Positions 1 to 9,006 of a stretch of 46,102 nucleotides of DNA are shown piece after piece. The DNA comes from Sphingomonadaceae bacterium. GTDB lineage: Bacteria; Pseudomonadota; Alphaproteobacteria; Sphingomonadales; Sphingomonadaceae. Position 1 is the first letter of the stretch. Every line of letters begins with the position of its first letter. The notes beneath the pieces were generated by a model that was not told the origin of the DNA, made no database searches, and worked only from the letters and a program-made list of their open reading frames with translations. A program made the position numbers and the translations under genes. The stretch is from NCBI GenBank assembly GCA_025359425.1, contig JANYGC010000048.1:1-46102 (forward strand), in the 5' to 3' direction.

Positions 1-180
1 CGCAAAAACCGAAAGGTCCAATATCACTACGACAAAGACCTATACCGACAGCGCCACAAGATCGAGAACGTCTTCGGCAGGATCAAAGACTGGCGCCGCG
101 TGGCAACCCGCTACGACCGATGCGCGCACACCTTCATGTCCGCCATCTCCATCGCAGCAACTTGCTGCTACTGGTTGTGA
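1..180 (+). CDS. IS5-family transposase, C-terminal fragment (cut by window edge)
   Basis: The frame is open from base 1 to a TGA at 178-180 and encodes 59 residues. They contain the Y(2)R(3)E(6)K signature of IS4/IS5-type DDE transposases, seen as YRQRHKIENVFGRIK, which carries the catalytic glutamate. The following WRRVATRYDR is typical of the IS427 subgroup. The protein would cut and join DNA for its own element. The N-terminal part with the two catalytic aspartates lies outside the window, so whether the gene is intact cannot be judged. The family call is secure; the exact IS name is not known. Confidence 0.75.
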   Translation, partial: RKNRKVQYHYDKDLYRQRHKIENVFGRIKDWRRVATRYDRCAHTFMSAISIAATCCYWL

Positions 181-196
181 TCAATGAGTCCTGACC
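1..196 (+). mobile_element. IS5-family insertion sequence, right end only
   Basis: This is the right end of an IS5-family (IS427-like) element that begins before the window. It contains the 3' end of the transposase (stop at 178-180) and a short tail ending in GAGTCCTGACC. The next four bases (197-200) are CTAG, the target duplication typical of this subgroup. The left end is not visible, so the duplication cannot be confirmed. The element differs in sequence from the IS5-family copy at 41.5-42.4 kb. Confidence 0.6.
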
Positions 197-441
197 CTAG
201 GTGTAGACGTTGACGATGCCCTGACTCTGTCAGAGCGGACCGACATTTAGTCGAATGCCGGCCTTCGGACACGTTGGGGGCCGGCAATTCGCTCTGGGTG
301 CTGAAAGCTGCCTGTCCGTACACGACAACATAGCGGACATTCGCGGACAAGGTTGATGGACGTGAGTTCCTACATAACAAAGGATCGTTAGTTGACCTGA
401 CTGTGCTTTCATGATGCCCTGCTTGCAAGGGGGAGCAGACG
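197..441. other. Intergenic stretch, no gene supported
   Basis: After the possible CTAG duplication I see no coding sequence I would defend. The stretch contains several copies of a GCGGAC-type word (around 235, 333 and 343), also seen at 3.4-3.55 kb. The last bases (AAGGGGGAG, about 427-435) form the ribosome-binding site of the TPR gene that follows. Confidence 0.4.
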
Positions 442-1869
442 ATGCGAGTCTTATGCCAACTTTCGATGGCGATAGCATTGGTATGGACCGGAGCACCGGC
501 AACTGCAGGGAGCCCCGATCCGAACATCAAATTGCCACCGCACGCTGACTCACCAACGTCGAGCCAGTGCGAGGATACCAGCGCCAGCGATGACGCGCGG
601 ATAGCTAGCTGCACGTCGGTTATCACGTCCAGACAACGCCAGAGCGCACCTCTCGCCGATATTTATCTCAGCCGTTGCAACGCACTGATATCGAGAGCCC
701 TTCGCGCCCGATATCAAAAAGACGGGTCGACATCGCTGGCGCCGGGCCGCAACCTTGATCAAGCACTTAAGGATTGCAGCCAGGCGATCGCGCTGAACCC
801 GACTGATGGCCGCGCCTATTCCTCTCGCGCAGAAATATACGACATGCGACGTGATTGGGACCGCGCCATCCCAGATTATGATCAGGCGATCAGACTAAAG
901 CCGATCGCCAAGGGGGCTTTGGACCTCGTCTTTCGTGGCACAGATTACGCCAATAAGGGCGACTACGACCGGGCGATCTCGGATTGCAGTCGCGCCCAAA
1001 GTCTTGGCGGCGAAATGCTTGGTGGCTTTGATGAGCTTTGCCTCGAGAACGCGAGGGGTTCGAAGGCGCGCGTCGCTGCAGGCCAAACACCGAGAAACAT
1101 GCGGGCATGGTGCCGCGGCAAGGCCCTCATTCAGGAGGGCGATCCTCGCGAGCTGGTGATTCCGGGGTGCACGGCGCTGATCAAGTCAGGCAAGGAAAAG
1201 CCCGGTGATCTAGCGGAAGCATTCTACAATCGCGCCCACGCCCGCTACTCCGAAGCCGATGCCGATAAAAACCTGGCCGATTACGGTGCCGCGATTCGGT
1301 ATCGCCCGCGCTATGCCGACGCCTATGGCTGGCGCGGGATCACCTACTATTGGCCTAAAGCTGATTACGATCGCGCCATCGCCGATCTCACCATGGCGCT
1401 TCGACTAAAGCCGAACGATAGGTTGTACCTCAGCTATCGCGGGAAGGCCTTAATCGCCAAGGGTAGCTACGCTGTGGCCAGCAAAGACTTCGCGCGGATA
1501 ATCGCGCTCGACCCTGGTAACGCCGAAGCTTTTCTGCGCCTGAGCGATGCGAAGATCGGCCTGCACGATTACGCCGGTGCAATCGTTGATGCGGATCAGG
1601 CGATCAAGCTGTCCCCTCTTTCGGGCGCGACCGAAGCTTATAACAATCGCGGCGACGCCCATTTTCATCTCGGCGCGCTAGCCGAGGCAATGGCTGATTA
1701 CGATGCCGCGCTGAAGCTGTATCCGGACAATTGGCAGTCGCTTTACGGGCGGGGGGTCGTAAAGCTGCGCGTGGGCGATACGGCTGGAGGACGAACGGAT
1801 ATTGACGCTGCAGTCAAGCTTCATCCCGGGGTGGCAGATGAAGAGCGGAAGCGCGGGATCGCTATGTAA
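442..1869 (+). CDS. Exported TPR-repeat protein
   Basis: This 475-residue protein begins with a likely Sec signal peptide (basic MR, hydrophobic stretch, cleavage near ATAG-SPD around residue 23). The rest is mostly tetratricopeptide repeats, visible as repeated 34-residue units with A..D.D.AI.L.P patterns from about residue 100 to the end. TPRs are protein-binding scaffolds, and no catalytic domain is visible. Six or so cysteines lie in the N-terminal and middle parts (for example SQCED, ASCTS, SRCN, KDCSQ), spaced as in Sel1-like or secreted TPR proteins with disulfides. A strong Shine-Dalgarno (AAGGGGGAG) precedes the ATG at 442. The gene stands alone between an IS remnant and a cupin gene. 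The partner and role are unknown. Confidence 0.75.
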   Translation: MRVLCQLSMAIALVWTGAPATAGSPDPNIKLPPHADSPTSSQCEDTSASDDARIASCTSVITSRQRQSAPLADIYLSRCNALISRALRARYQKDGSTSLAPGRNLDQALKDCSQAIALNPTDGRAYSSRAEIYDMRRDWDRAIPDYDQAIRLKPIAKGALDLVFRGTDYANKGDYDRAISDCSRAQSLGGEMLGGFDELCLENARGSKARVAAGQTPRNMRAWCRGKALIQEGDPRELVIPGCTALIKSGKEKPGDLAEAFYNRAHARYSEADADKNLADYGAAIRYRPRYADAYGWRGITYYWPKADYDRAIADLTMALRLKPNDRLYLSYRGKALIAKGSYAVASKDFARIIALDPGNAEAFLRLSDAKIGLHDYAGAIVDADQAIKLSPLSGATEAYNNRGDAHFHLGALAEAMADYDAALKLYPDNWQSLYGRGVVKLRVGDTAGGRTDIDAAVKLHPGVADEERKRGIAM

Positions 1870-2060
1870 GGAGTGCGATACACCGTGTGTTACGAAGCTT
1901 ACGAACAGCACGACCAAAACGTCGTTACTGGCATTTGGTTGCCTTCGTCTCCTACCGACGACTTTGCGGACATGAGCGTATCCGCTGCACCCCGTAGCCC
2001 CCCGAATGTCTTCGTGCGCTGCTTGGCCTTGTGATAAAAGTCGAGCGGAGGAGATCACCC

Positions 2061-2426
2061 ATGCATTCTGTGATAGAGACCAGACGGTTCGACCAGCCGG
2101 ACGACAGGCTCGACATGAAAGACGCGGGCGGCATCTCCATCATCAAGATGCGAGACGGCACGACCGGAATGCATGCCACTTTCGAACCGGGATGGACGTG
2201 GGAAAAGGACGAGAAGCCCCTCCTCGGTTCTCCGGCTTCTTGTCCGGCGCGTCACACTGGCTACTGTATCGCGGGTCAGCTGGTTGTTCGCATGGTCGAT
2301 ACGAACGAGGAAATACGCATCAGTAGTGGCGACTTCTTCGAGATTCCGCCAGGCCATGATGGCTTTGTCGAAGGTCCTGAGCGGGTGGAAATGATCCTGT
2401 TCGCCCCACCGGAACACAGCCACTGA
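2061..2426 (+). CDS. Small cupin-domain protein
   Basis: This 121-residue protein is a single cupin barrel. It has a GYCIAGQLVVRM strand pair resembling cupin motif 1 and a later GDFFEIPPGHDGFVEG segment that matches the motif 2 region (G-D-x(4)-P-x-G-H). The metal-binding histidine set looks incomplete, since only the PPGH histidine is obvious, so it may be a ligand-binding or sensory cupin rather than an enzyme. I chose the ATG at 2061 over one ten codons upstream because GGAGGAG sits at the right distance before it. There is no signal peptide. Neighbours give no functional hint. Confidence 0.75.
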   Translation: MHSVIETRRFDQPDDRLDMKDAGGISIIKMRDGTTGMHATFEPGWTWEKDEKPLLGSPASCPARHTGYCIAGQLVVRMVDTNEEIRISSGDFFEIPPGHDGFVEGPERVEMILFAPPEHSH

Positions 2427-2635
2427 GGCCGAGGGCCGTTCATTTTTCCACGCCGTCGCAGGACGGTCCTTCTCCCTTGGCCGACCCATCGACATTGAGA
2501 ACGTTCGATTGCTATGCACAAACTGCGCATGAGCTTGGGAAGCCGGAGGCGACTGGATGAAAGTTGGAGGTCACGTCTCAAGAGTTGACTCACTGAAAAA
2601 TGAGGCGGATGATTGTGCCGATCAGGAGAAAACTG

Positions 2636-3100
2636 ATGCGCTTTCATTTGTTGGCTGCTCTGACTGCGCTCATCGCGGTGCCGGCGGTCGGTGATGCGAC
2701 TGGCAAGTGGCAAGAGTTTTTCAGTAATAGCGGGTTATCTCGTCTTCAGGAATCAGATTGGCATCTCTTAACCACAAATCATGAGATGGACATAGGGCTG
2801 GCGAGCGAAATCAGTTATTATGTTGCTTGGCGCGATGGAGGGGATGTTGGCGTATTTATGCGCTACACATATTCGCCCGCGGTATCGCCGGCCGAACTAC
2901 CCGCTCCGGGGCCGCTCCAAACTGAATATGTGGAAACCACTATCACCTGCGCAAACTCCACTGTCCGGCTCCACCGCATGCATCTTTATGCTCCGGACGG
3001 ACGCAAGTTCGGAATGTGGTTTGACCCCGATGCTTCGGCCAATGCTAGTGCATTCGGTAGTGGCAGCCTGACCGGAATGACCGCGCGATTGGTATGCTGA
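2636..3100 (+). CDS. Small secreted protein, surface-adhesin-E-like (tentative)
   Basis: The gene encodes 154 residues. The start is the ATG at 2636, preceded by AGGAGAA; a longer frame begins at 2600 but lacks a ribosome-binding site. Residues 1-20 (MRFHLLAALTALIAVPAVG) are a clear signal peptide. The mature part has paired cysteines (TITCAN and the C-terminal LVC), and a pattern of polar beta strands ending in YAPDGRKFG that resembles small periplasmic proteins annotated as surface-adhesin protein E-like. I do not recognise a specific function. Base composition here is visibly lower in GC than in the central block. Confidence 0.6.
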   Translation: MRFHLLAALTALIAVPAVGDATGKWQEFFSNSGLSRLQESDWHLLTTNHEMDIGLASEISYYVAWRDGGDVGVFMRYTYSPAVSPAELPAPGPLQTEYVETTITCANSTVRLHRMHLYAPDGRKFGMWFDPDASANASAFGSGSLTGMTARLVC

Positions 3101-3677
3101 TCAGTTCAGGACATGCGTTTCTCTTATCATCTCGGCAACGATCGTAACCACAAGCTGATGATATTGCTTTGCTTTGTCAGTTTAGCGTCCGACAGAAGTC
3201 TCTAGGGCGAGATGCCGGGTCCCCAGCGCACAGAGTTTGCCATCTGCCAGAAGCTCGGTGTTTGCTGGTCATAGTGGGATGGCGTCGCTGAGCTAGACAT
3301 TATGAAAGTTACTTTTTGTGGGCCGCCACTGAGTGGAACTGTGACCTGGCAGACTAATGTCCGTCGTCAGAACATTTGGCGCAACTCGTGGCGTAGATTT
3401 ACGGAATGCGGCCAAGCTTGGGGTGGAACCGGCTGCGTTCCAACTACGCAGGCCGATCAGAATCTTCCGATGAAAGCGGACAGGCAGGTTTCCACCCTCG
3501 AAGCGGACAGTCCCATTAAGCAATCCTTTGCCCAAAAGCGGACTAGGAATTAATCGCTTAGATGATGCGGGTCGCCAGATCGGCGCTTCGACACGTTCGC
3601 CAAAACATTGAGGACCTGCCAATCTAGTTCGCAATTCGTAAATCTGAAGCGGGCCAAGAAGGCAGGGTCCGGGTTGA
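3101..3677. other. Intergenic region with repeated GCGGAC words
   Basis: No convincing gene lies here. A short open frame at 3302-3553 has no ribosome-binding site and no recognisable product. Between about 3470 and 3545 the word AAGCGGAC or GAAGCGGAC occurs three times with roughly 30-bp spacing, on a background resembling the non-coding stretch near 330 bp. It may be a decayed gene or a dispersed intergenic repeat. Confidence 0.35.
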
Positions 3678-5465
3678 TTAAGCCGACTGGGCCTCGGCAG
3701 CGAGCTGCATTTTACGCGCTTTGACCTGCTCCATAAGGCCAATGAACCGTGGATATTCGCGGATCGGGTCGAGGCTGTTGTCTTTTTCTATCCATTCGAG
3801 CCAACCTCCACTGACCCGGTCGACTACCCGGTCGAGCAGATTACAGGCTGTTTCGGCCTCGCCGAGCCCTGCCATGCCGCATGCCACATTGTAGCGCAGC
3901 CGCGCGTTGTCTGGATCGAAAAGGTCGATGCGGTTGGCCCAAAGTTTGGCGCGGTCGGCCTCGCCAAGCTCGCCCAGAGCCGTAATGAAGAAGCCCAGTG
4001 CGTTGCTGTGGTCGGGCTCCAGAGCGAGTGCGCGCTCGCAGCGCGCCAGCGCGCGTTTCGCGGCGGCGAGGGCCTTCGGCCGGTCACCGATCGCGGTATA
4101 GGCCTGGGTGACCATGCCGGCTGGCCGAACGGCATCGGGATCAAGCGCGCAGGCTTTTTCGAAGAAACGGATCGCGTCGGTCCATTGCGCTTGCTGAATG
4201 CTATAGTAGCCCGCCATCAGGTTGGCGTCGTAGTTTTCGGGATCGAGCGCTAACGCCTTGTCAAGAAACGGCTGGCCAGCAGCAAAATCCATCAGCCCGC
4301 CCCGGCCGATCGCTTCGGCCATTGCGGTATTGGTTTCGGCGATGCTGTCGTCGATTGCCAAGCCGCGCTCGGCCGCTTCGCGGGCGTGTGCGGCGGATGC
4401 GCCCGCGACCATTCGTTGCGCCATTTCGGTCTCCGCAATGGCCATCAGCGCCCAAGCCGGTGCGAATGCAGGGTCAAGTTCGACTACACGCTGGCAAATA
4501 CGGACGATCAGCGGCTTCATGCGTTCGCTACCACTGCGTTCAAACTGCCGGGCCATCAGAAACAGCTCGTAAGCTTCGGCATTGGCCGTCGGGCGGTTCG
4601 TGATCGCGCGCTTTTCGGCCGGCGCGAGGTGCAATTTGAGCGCCGTGGCAACCGCCACCGAAATTTCGTCCTGGATCGCGAAGATGTCGTCAAGCGTGCG
4701 ATCGAACCGCTCGGCCCAGATCTGTTCATCGCTTGCGGCGTCGAGAAGCTGCGCGGTGATCCGCACCCGGTCTCCCGCCTTGCGCACGCTCCCTTCGAGA
4801 ATGTGCGAAACCTTGAGAGCCTGTGCGATGCTTGCCGCGCTAACCGTCTTGCCCTTGTAGGAGAATGCAGCGCTGCGAGAGACCACCGAAAGCGCCGCGA
4901 CATGACCAAGATCGGTGATGATGTCTTCGGTCACCCCATCGCTGAAATACTCCTGCTCGGCATCTCCGCTCATGTTGACAAACGGCAGGATGACCACGCG
5001 GGGCTTGCTTGGTTCGGCAGTCGTTGGTGCCACGGGCGCAGCTCCGGTCGCGGTCTCGAGCAGGGGCGCTCGCTGCGCAATGCGGCGGCGAATATCGGCG
5101 AGCAGCCCAAGCCAGGCGCTGTCCTGGCGGTCGCCTTGCCAGTGCGCCAGTTCGGCGGTCTGGGTCAGTTCGAACATGATCGGCCGCTCGCAAGCATCGA
5201 CGGTCACGGGAACCATGGTGCCGTTGCGGTCGGCCACCGTCGCTTCGGCGCGGACCCAGCGCGAAACCACTGAACGCGGCGACCACAAGACCACCACTGC
5301 TGCGGCACCCTTGAGAGCCTGCTCGGTCACCTCGTCGTAGGCATCACCCGAACTGAGAGTGACGTCCCACCACACCGACAGCCCTGCATCGACAAACGCT
5401 TCTGCGAAATGCCGGGCGATCGCCTGGTCCTGACGGTTATAGGAAATGAAAATATCGGCCGACAT
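3678..5465 (-). CDS. TIR domain / TolB-like (FlgO-type) / TPR protein
   Basis: This 595-residue protein starts at the ATG at 5465 (MSADIFISYNRQD). A longer frame to 5516 adds 17 residues with no family support. Residues 1-125 form a TIR domain: DIFISYNRQD, then VWWDVTLSSGD, then SVVSRWVRAE, whose last glutamate (about residue 74) matches the catalytic Glu of NADase TIRs. After a linker, about 155-285 form the TolB-like/FlgO-type domain (ILPFVNMSGDAEQEYFSDG, then LEGSVRKAGDRVRITAQL). The rest is TPR repeats. Similar proteins are common in sphingomonads and are often labelled adenylate-cyclase-like although no cyclase domain is present. TIR domains can cleave NAD+ or act as scaffolds; which applies here is not visible. 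The gene is monocistronic and sits beside an IS6 remnant. Confidence 0.8.
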   Translation of the reverse strand: MSADIFISYNRQDQAIARHFAEAFVDAGLSVWWDVTLSSGDAYDEVTEQALKGAAAVVVLWSPRSVVSRWVRAEATVADRNGTMVPVTVDACERPIMFELTQTAELAHWQGDRQDSAWLGLLADIRRRIAQRAPLLETATGAAPVAPTTAEPSKPRVVILPFVNMSGDAEQEYFSDGVTEDIITDLGHVAALSVVSRSAAFSYKGKTVSAASIAQALKVSHILEGSVRKAGDRVRITAQLLDAASDEQIWAERFDRTLDDIFAIQDEISVAVATALKLHLAPAEKRAITNRPTANAEAYELFLMARQFERSGSERMKPLIVRICQRVVELDPAFAPAWALMAIAETEMAQRMVAGASAAHAREAAERGLAIDDSIAETNTAMAEAIGRGGLMDFAAGQPFLDKALALDPENYDANLMAGYYSIQQAQWTDAIRFFEKACALDPDAVRPAGMVTQAYTAIGDRPKALAAAKRALARCERALALEPDHSNALGFFITALGELGEADRAKLWANRIDLFDPDNARLRYNVACGMAGLGEAETACNLLDRVVDRVSGGWLEWIEKDNSLDPIREYPRFIGLMEQVKARKMQLAAEAQSA

Positions 5466-5712
5466 TCGCGATCTCCAATTTCTGCAAGGTATTAGGTTAT
5501 TGCAGCGCGGAGGCAAGTTCGCTTGGGCGACCCGCCGGAATGGTGCGGGCGATGTGTGAGCCGAGCGTCTAAAGCAGCATCAGCGCTTCCGTTTGGATCC
5601 GCTTCCAATGCTGACTTTTGTCAGCGCAAACGCACCGACTGGCTAGACAAGGCAGTGGCAGCCAAGCACGTCCACTGCCTCGAACTAGGATCGACGGTTT
5701 AACGCGGCCGGC
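5466..5712. other. Intergenic region upstream of IS6 transposase
   Basis: This region should contain the left end of the IS6-family element, but I could not match a terminal inverted repeat to a partner on the right side. No gene is supported. Confidence 0.3.
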
Positions 5713-6486
5713 ATGCCCCGCCCGCACAAGCCCGCCAGCCCATTCCGCTACTTCAACTCGTCCTCCGAGGTGATCCGCCTCGTGGTGATGATGTATGTGA
5801 AGTACCCGCTTAGCCTCAGGAACGTCGAGGACCTGCTGTTCGAACGGGGGATCGACATCTGCCACGAGACAGTTAGGAAGTGGTGGAACCGGTTTGGGCC
5901 GATGTTCGCAGGCGACATCCGCCGGCAACGCGGCTCACGCATGCGCGGCTTCCGCCACTGGCGCTGGCACCTTGATGAGATGTACGTGAAGCTGAATGGC
6001 GAAATGGTTTACCTGTGGCGCGCAGTCGACCAAGAGGGCGAAAACCTCGAGAGTTACATCACCAAGACCTGCGACAAGGACGCGGTGCTGACATTCATGA
6101 AAAAGGCGCTGAAGCGCCATGGGTCGCCCGAAATGATCACCACCGATGGGCTGCGCTCTTACCGCGCGGCGATGAACGAGCTCGGCAATGCCGACAAGCA
6201 GGAGATCGGTCGCTGGGCCAATAACCGGGTCGAGAGCAATCACCTGTCGTTCCGATGACGAGAGCGGGCGATGCTTCGATTCTGACAGATGAGATCGCTG
6301 CAGAAGTTCGCCTCCGTCCATGCCAACGTCCACAACCAGTTCAATCAGGAACGCCACCTCGTCGATCGGCAGACTTACAAGGAACGCCACTCGGCCGCAT
6401 TGGCCGAGTGGCAATCCCTCATAGCCTTGGCCCTCGCATCCAAAGCTACAGCTCCCCCAATGAGAGACGAGTTGCGATTAGACTGA
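5713..6486 (+). pseudogene. IS6-family transposase with two in-frame stops
   Basis: The reading frame spans 258 codons, the usual length for IS6-family transposases, but contains TGA at 6256-6258 and again at 6283-6285. Before the first stop it has the zinc-finger/HTH start (MPRPHKPASPFRYF), the first catalytic Asp (WHLDEMYVKLNGEMVYLWRAVD), the second (MITTDGLRSY) and the catalytic Glu (NNRVESNHL), so the DDE triad is complete. After the second stop the frame continues with QKFASVHANVHNQFNQERHL, the conserved C-terminus. Intact relatives have arginine at both stop positions, so both are explained by CGA to TGA changes. The truncated product would lack about 76 residues and is probably inactive. 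Confidence 0.8.
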
Positions 6487-6969
6487 CAGCACCCTCAGCG
6501 CTAATTGAGTTTGGGCTTATCAGAGGGATAGATCAGCACCGTCGATGCAATAACGGCGTGTTCGCTTTGCATCTGTGGACGCCCCAAAAGCCGCAAGCGA
6601 CAAATTTGGGTATCGGGCACGTAGTCGGATGGTGCCATCCGTCTGGCCTCTGATGCAGCACCAGGGCATTGTCAAACTAACCAGAAACCAGTTCAAACGG
6701 AGAGTTGCGCAAGGACTGTCTGCGACATAGTGCGAGCGAAACTGCGTACAAAGACATCTCAGATGGTGATCAATTCCGCACTAACGTGTCTAGGGTAAGT
6801 ATCCTTACCAGATTGGGAAACGGCGGCGCATTTGCTTCGACAGTACCTCCGGGAAGCAGCGCTCGGATCAAAGCTGTGTTTGATCTCAACCGAGATGGCG
6901 CAGACGAGATTGCTTGTCACCGTTGAATGCTCTGTTGTTGAGCGCCACACGTCCACGCGGCCGCCTTCA
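6487..6969. other. Intergenic region with repeat copy A
   Basis: No intact gene is visible. The stretch includes a diverged copy of a sequence also present at 40.5 kb (see the repeat entries). The 3' end of virB11 follows on the minus strand. Confidence 0.4.
6665..6842 (+). repeat. Diverged direct repeat, copy A
   Basis: Bases 6665-6724 align without gaps to 40518-40577 with about 47 of 60 identities (both contain CTAACCAGAAAC, then TGCGCA and CTGCG). After about 60 unmatched bases, 6785-6842 aligns to 40589-40645 (both contain ACCAGATTGG and GCATTTGCTT). Both copies are in the same orientation and lie on either side of the central block. Translated on the plus strand, copy A reads KLTRNQFKRRVAQGLSAT and then a stop, and copy B reads NLTRNWFSGRTAQGLPAA, so they may come from one ancestral coding sequence. 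Confidence 0.7.
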
Positions 6970-7944
6970 CTAGTTCGTTCGGAACTGCTTAATCGAGTTG
7001 ATCCGGCGCTCTCCGCCAACGCGTTCGAGCTGGACAATGAGATCGATCGACCGGCTGATGTAGTCGGCAGCATTGGCGAAGCTTAGGTTGCTGCCCGAGG
7101 CCAGCACAAGCAACGCGAGCTGGTCGATCGCCCGGTCGGGGGAATCAGCATGGATTGTGCTGATCGAACCGGGATGCCCGGTATTGACTGCGCGCAGAAA
7201 CGTCAGTGCTTCGCTCCCCCGAACTTCGCCCAGAATGATCCGGTCGGGCCGCATCCGCAGCGCGGCGATCAGCAGGTCTTCGGCTGAAACAGCAGCTTCG
7301 CCCATCGACCCGCGCGCCGCGATCAGCCCGACCGAATTGGGATGTTGCAACTGCAATTCTGGCGCGTCCTCAATCAAGATCAGTCGCTCGCTGCGGGGGA
7401 TTTCTTGCAGCAAGGCGTTCAGAAAAGTGGTCTTGCCGCTCGAGGTGCCGCCTGAAATGAGAATGTTCTTTCGGTCGCGGACTGCAGTGCGGACCCCGTC
7501 GATCGCGTCGGCAGGCTTGGTATTTTCGACCGCCCGGCTGCTTGCCAATACCCTTTGCGTTGCGGTGCCAGTTCCGCTCTCACGCCATGCGTCCAGCGAC
7601 AAGCCCGCCGAGACATGGCGGCGAATGGCGATAGCCACTTCGCCGCGGGTTGCGGGGGGCAGGACGATCTGGACGCGCGATCCATCGGGCAGGCTCGCGG
7701 CCAGCAGCGGCGCCTCGCGGTTGATCCCCTGTGCTGACGACGCTGCGATTTGCCGGGCAAGCCGCAGCAGTACTGCCTGCGAAAGCGCCAGCGTCTCGTG
7801 GCGCTCGATCTCACCGCCGAGCAGCTCGATCCATATCTCGCCGGGGCGATTGATATAGATGTCGGTGATATCGCTGCGCGAAAGCCACTTCGAGAGCGGA
7901 GCCAGAAAGCTGTCGAGATAGACCGGCTCGGTGACCGTGCTCAT
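6970..7944 (-). CDS. virB11: VirB11-type secretion ATPase
   Basis: This 324-residue protein is a hexameric traffic ATPase that powers type IV secretion from the cytoplasmic face of the inner membrane. It has a Walker A motif (ISGGTSSGKTTF), the Asp box (LILIEDAPELQL), a Walker B region (RPDRIILGEVRG) and the His box (GHPGSISTIHADS). Length and motif order match VirB11. Its start overlaps the end of virB10 by four bases, making it the last gene of the eight-gene virB operon transcribed leftward from 14607. No virD4 coupling ATPase lies next to it or elsewhere in the window. Confidence 0.93.
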   Translation of the reverse strand: MSTVTEPVYLDSFLAPLSKWLSRSDITDIYINRPGEIWIELLGGEIERHETLALSQAVLLRLARQIAASSAQGINREAPLLAASLPDGSRVQIVLPPATRGEVAIAIRRHVSAGLSLDAWRESGTGTATQRVLASSRAVENTKPADAIDGVRTAVRDRKNILISGGTSSGKTTFLNALLQEIPRSERLILIEDAPELQLQHPNSVGLIAARGSMGEAAVSAEDLLIAALRMRPDRIILGEVRGSEALTFLRAVNTGHPGSISTIHADSPDRAIDQLALLVLASGSNLSFANAADYISRSIDLIVQLERVGGERRINSIKQFRTN

Positions 7945-9005
7945 CGCTCGACCTCGGTAAAATCCAGATCGTGCGCGACAAAGACCGAAACCGGCGTGCC
8001 TTGCGCGACCTTGAGCGTCGGTTTGACGCTGTCGGCTGCCGGCGCAATCGTCTGCGAGCTGCCCGGAAGGCCCAGAACAACCGTACCGCCTCCGACGTTA
8101 CGGGTCGCAAGCCCAACCCCGAGATTGAGGGTCGATTGCAGCAACGCGCTGCCGAATTGCGCGAAGAAATGCGAGTTGACCTTACCTTTGACCCCGGCCC
8201 GCCCCAAGGGATCGGCCGAGGGGGAATCGAGCGCGATCATTACGCCGTCGGGACGCATCAACCGGGTCCACTGGATCATCGCCCGGTTTTGCCCTGACGA
8301 CACATCCGACTTGTATTCGCCGTAAAGTCGGCTCCCGCGCGGAATGAGCACCCGGGTGCCGTCAAATCCGCGGACGTCGCGCGATACGATCGCGCGGGCT
8401 GGCCCGGCCCGGGTCGAATCGAGCGCCGTCTCGAGCACCGCCTGGATTACGCTGCCTTGCGGGACTGTGGTTGCCGGGTTGTCGAACCGGCTTGCATGTA
8501 CGCGCTGCAATGTGCCCTGGGTGGTACCGGCCCCTTGGTCGGCTACTGAACCGGGATTGTTCTGGTAGACCAGAGCCGGGCCTGACGGGATTGGTGCTTG
8601 CGGCAGATAATATGGCGCAGGGCTGGACTGCATATAGGTCGGCGATGCGGCCTTGGTTAATCCGCGCGGGGCTGGTGCCAGTTGCACCGGCCTGATCTGC
8701 GGCACGACTTGAACATACTGCGCCGGCCAGTTCGGAGTTACGAATGTATTGGCCTGAACGCCGCGCTCGGCATCGGGGATCGCAAGCGGAGGCGGCGGCT
8801 GGATGAAGGCATTGTCCGGCGCCTTGCCCGGGGCAAGCTGGGGATCGGATTTTGCCGCGCGACGCGCCTCGAGCGTGCCAAAAAGGACAATCGCGGTCAG
8901 TCCCGCCGCTGCAGCAAATAGCCAGGTTGCGCGGTTGTTCACCGGTCGCGCCACCAGCGGCCGGGCGTTGTCGGTACTGACCGGAGGCGAGGCACTATCG
9001 GTCAC
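7941..9005 (-). CDS. virB10: VirB10-type core-complex protein
   Basis: This 354-residue VirB10 homologue spans both membranes in the type IV secretion core. It has a short cytoplasmic N-terminus, one transmembrane helix at about residues 27-45 (WLFAAAAGLTAIVLFG), a proline- and glutamine-rich periplasmic linker, and the C-terminal beta-barrel domain (VIQAVLETALDSTRAGPARA, IPRGSRLYGEYKSD, then the IQWTRLMRPDG region). It lies one base after virB9 and overlaps virB11 by four bases. It would form the outer ring with VirB9, but no virB7 lipoprotein gene is visible. Confidence 0.92.
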   Translation of the reverse strand: MTDSASPPVSTDNARPLVARPVNNRATWLFAAAAGLTAIVLFGTLEARRAAKSDPQLAPGKAPDNAFIQPPPPLAIPDAERGVQANTFVTPNWPAQYVQVVPQIRPVQLAPAPRGLTKAASPTYMQSSPAPYYLPQAPIPSGPALVYQNNPGSVADQGAGTTQGTLQRVHASRFDNPATTVPQGSVIQAVLETALDSTRAGPARAIVSRDVRGFDGTRVLIPRGSRLYGEYKSDVSSGQNRAMIQWTRLMRPDGVMIALDSPSADPLGRAGVKGKVNSHFFAQFGSALLQSTLNLGVGLATRNVGGGTVVLGLPGSSQTIAPAADSVKPTLKVAQGTPVSVFVAHDLDFTEVER

Positions 9006-9006
9006 A

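Noticed and set aside
168..626. Minus-strand open frame near the left edge
   Set aside because: It runs antisense into the start of the TPR gene, has no ribosome-binding site and no recognisable family.
3302..3553. Plus-strand 83-codon frame
   Set aside because: No ribosome-binding site, no domain, and it covers the repeated GCGGAC words.
6256..6285. Opal codons in the IS6 transposase as possible recoding
   Set aside because: All other genes in the window use TGA as a normal stop, often in overlapping start-stop pairs, so decay is the simpler explanation.
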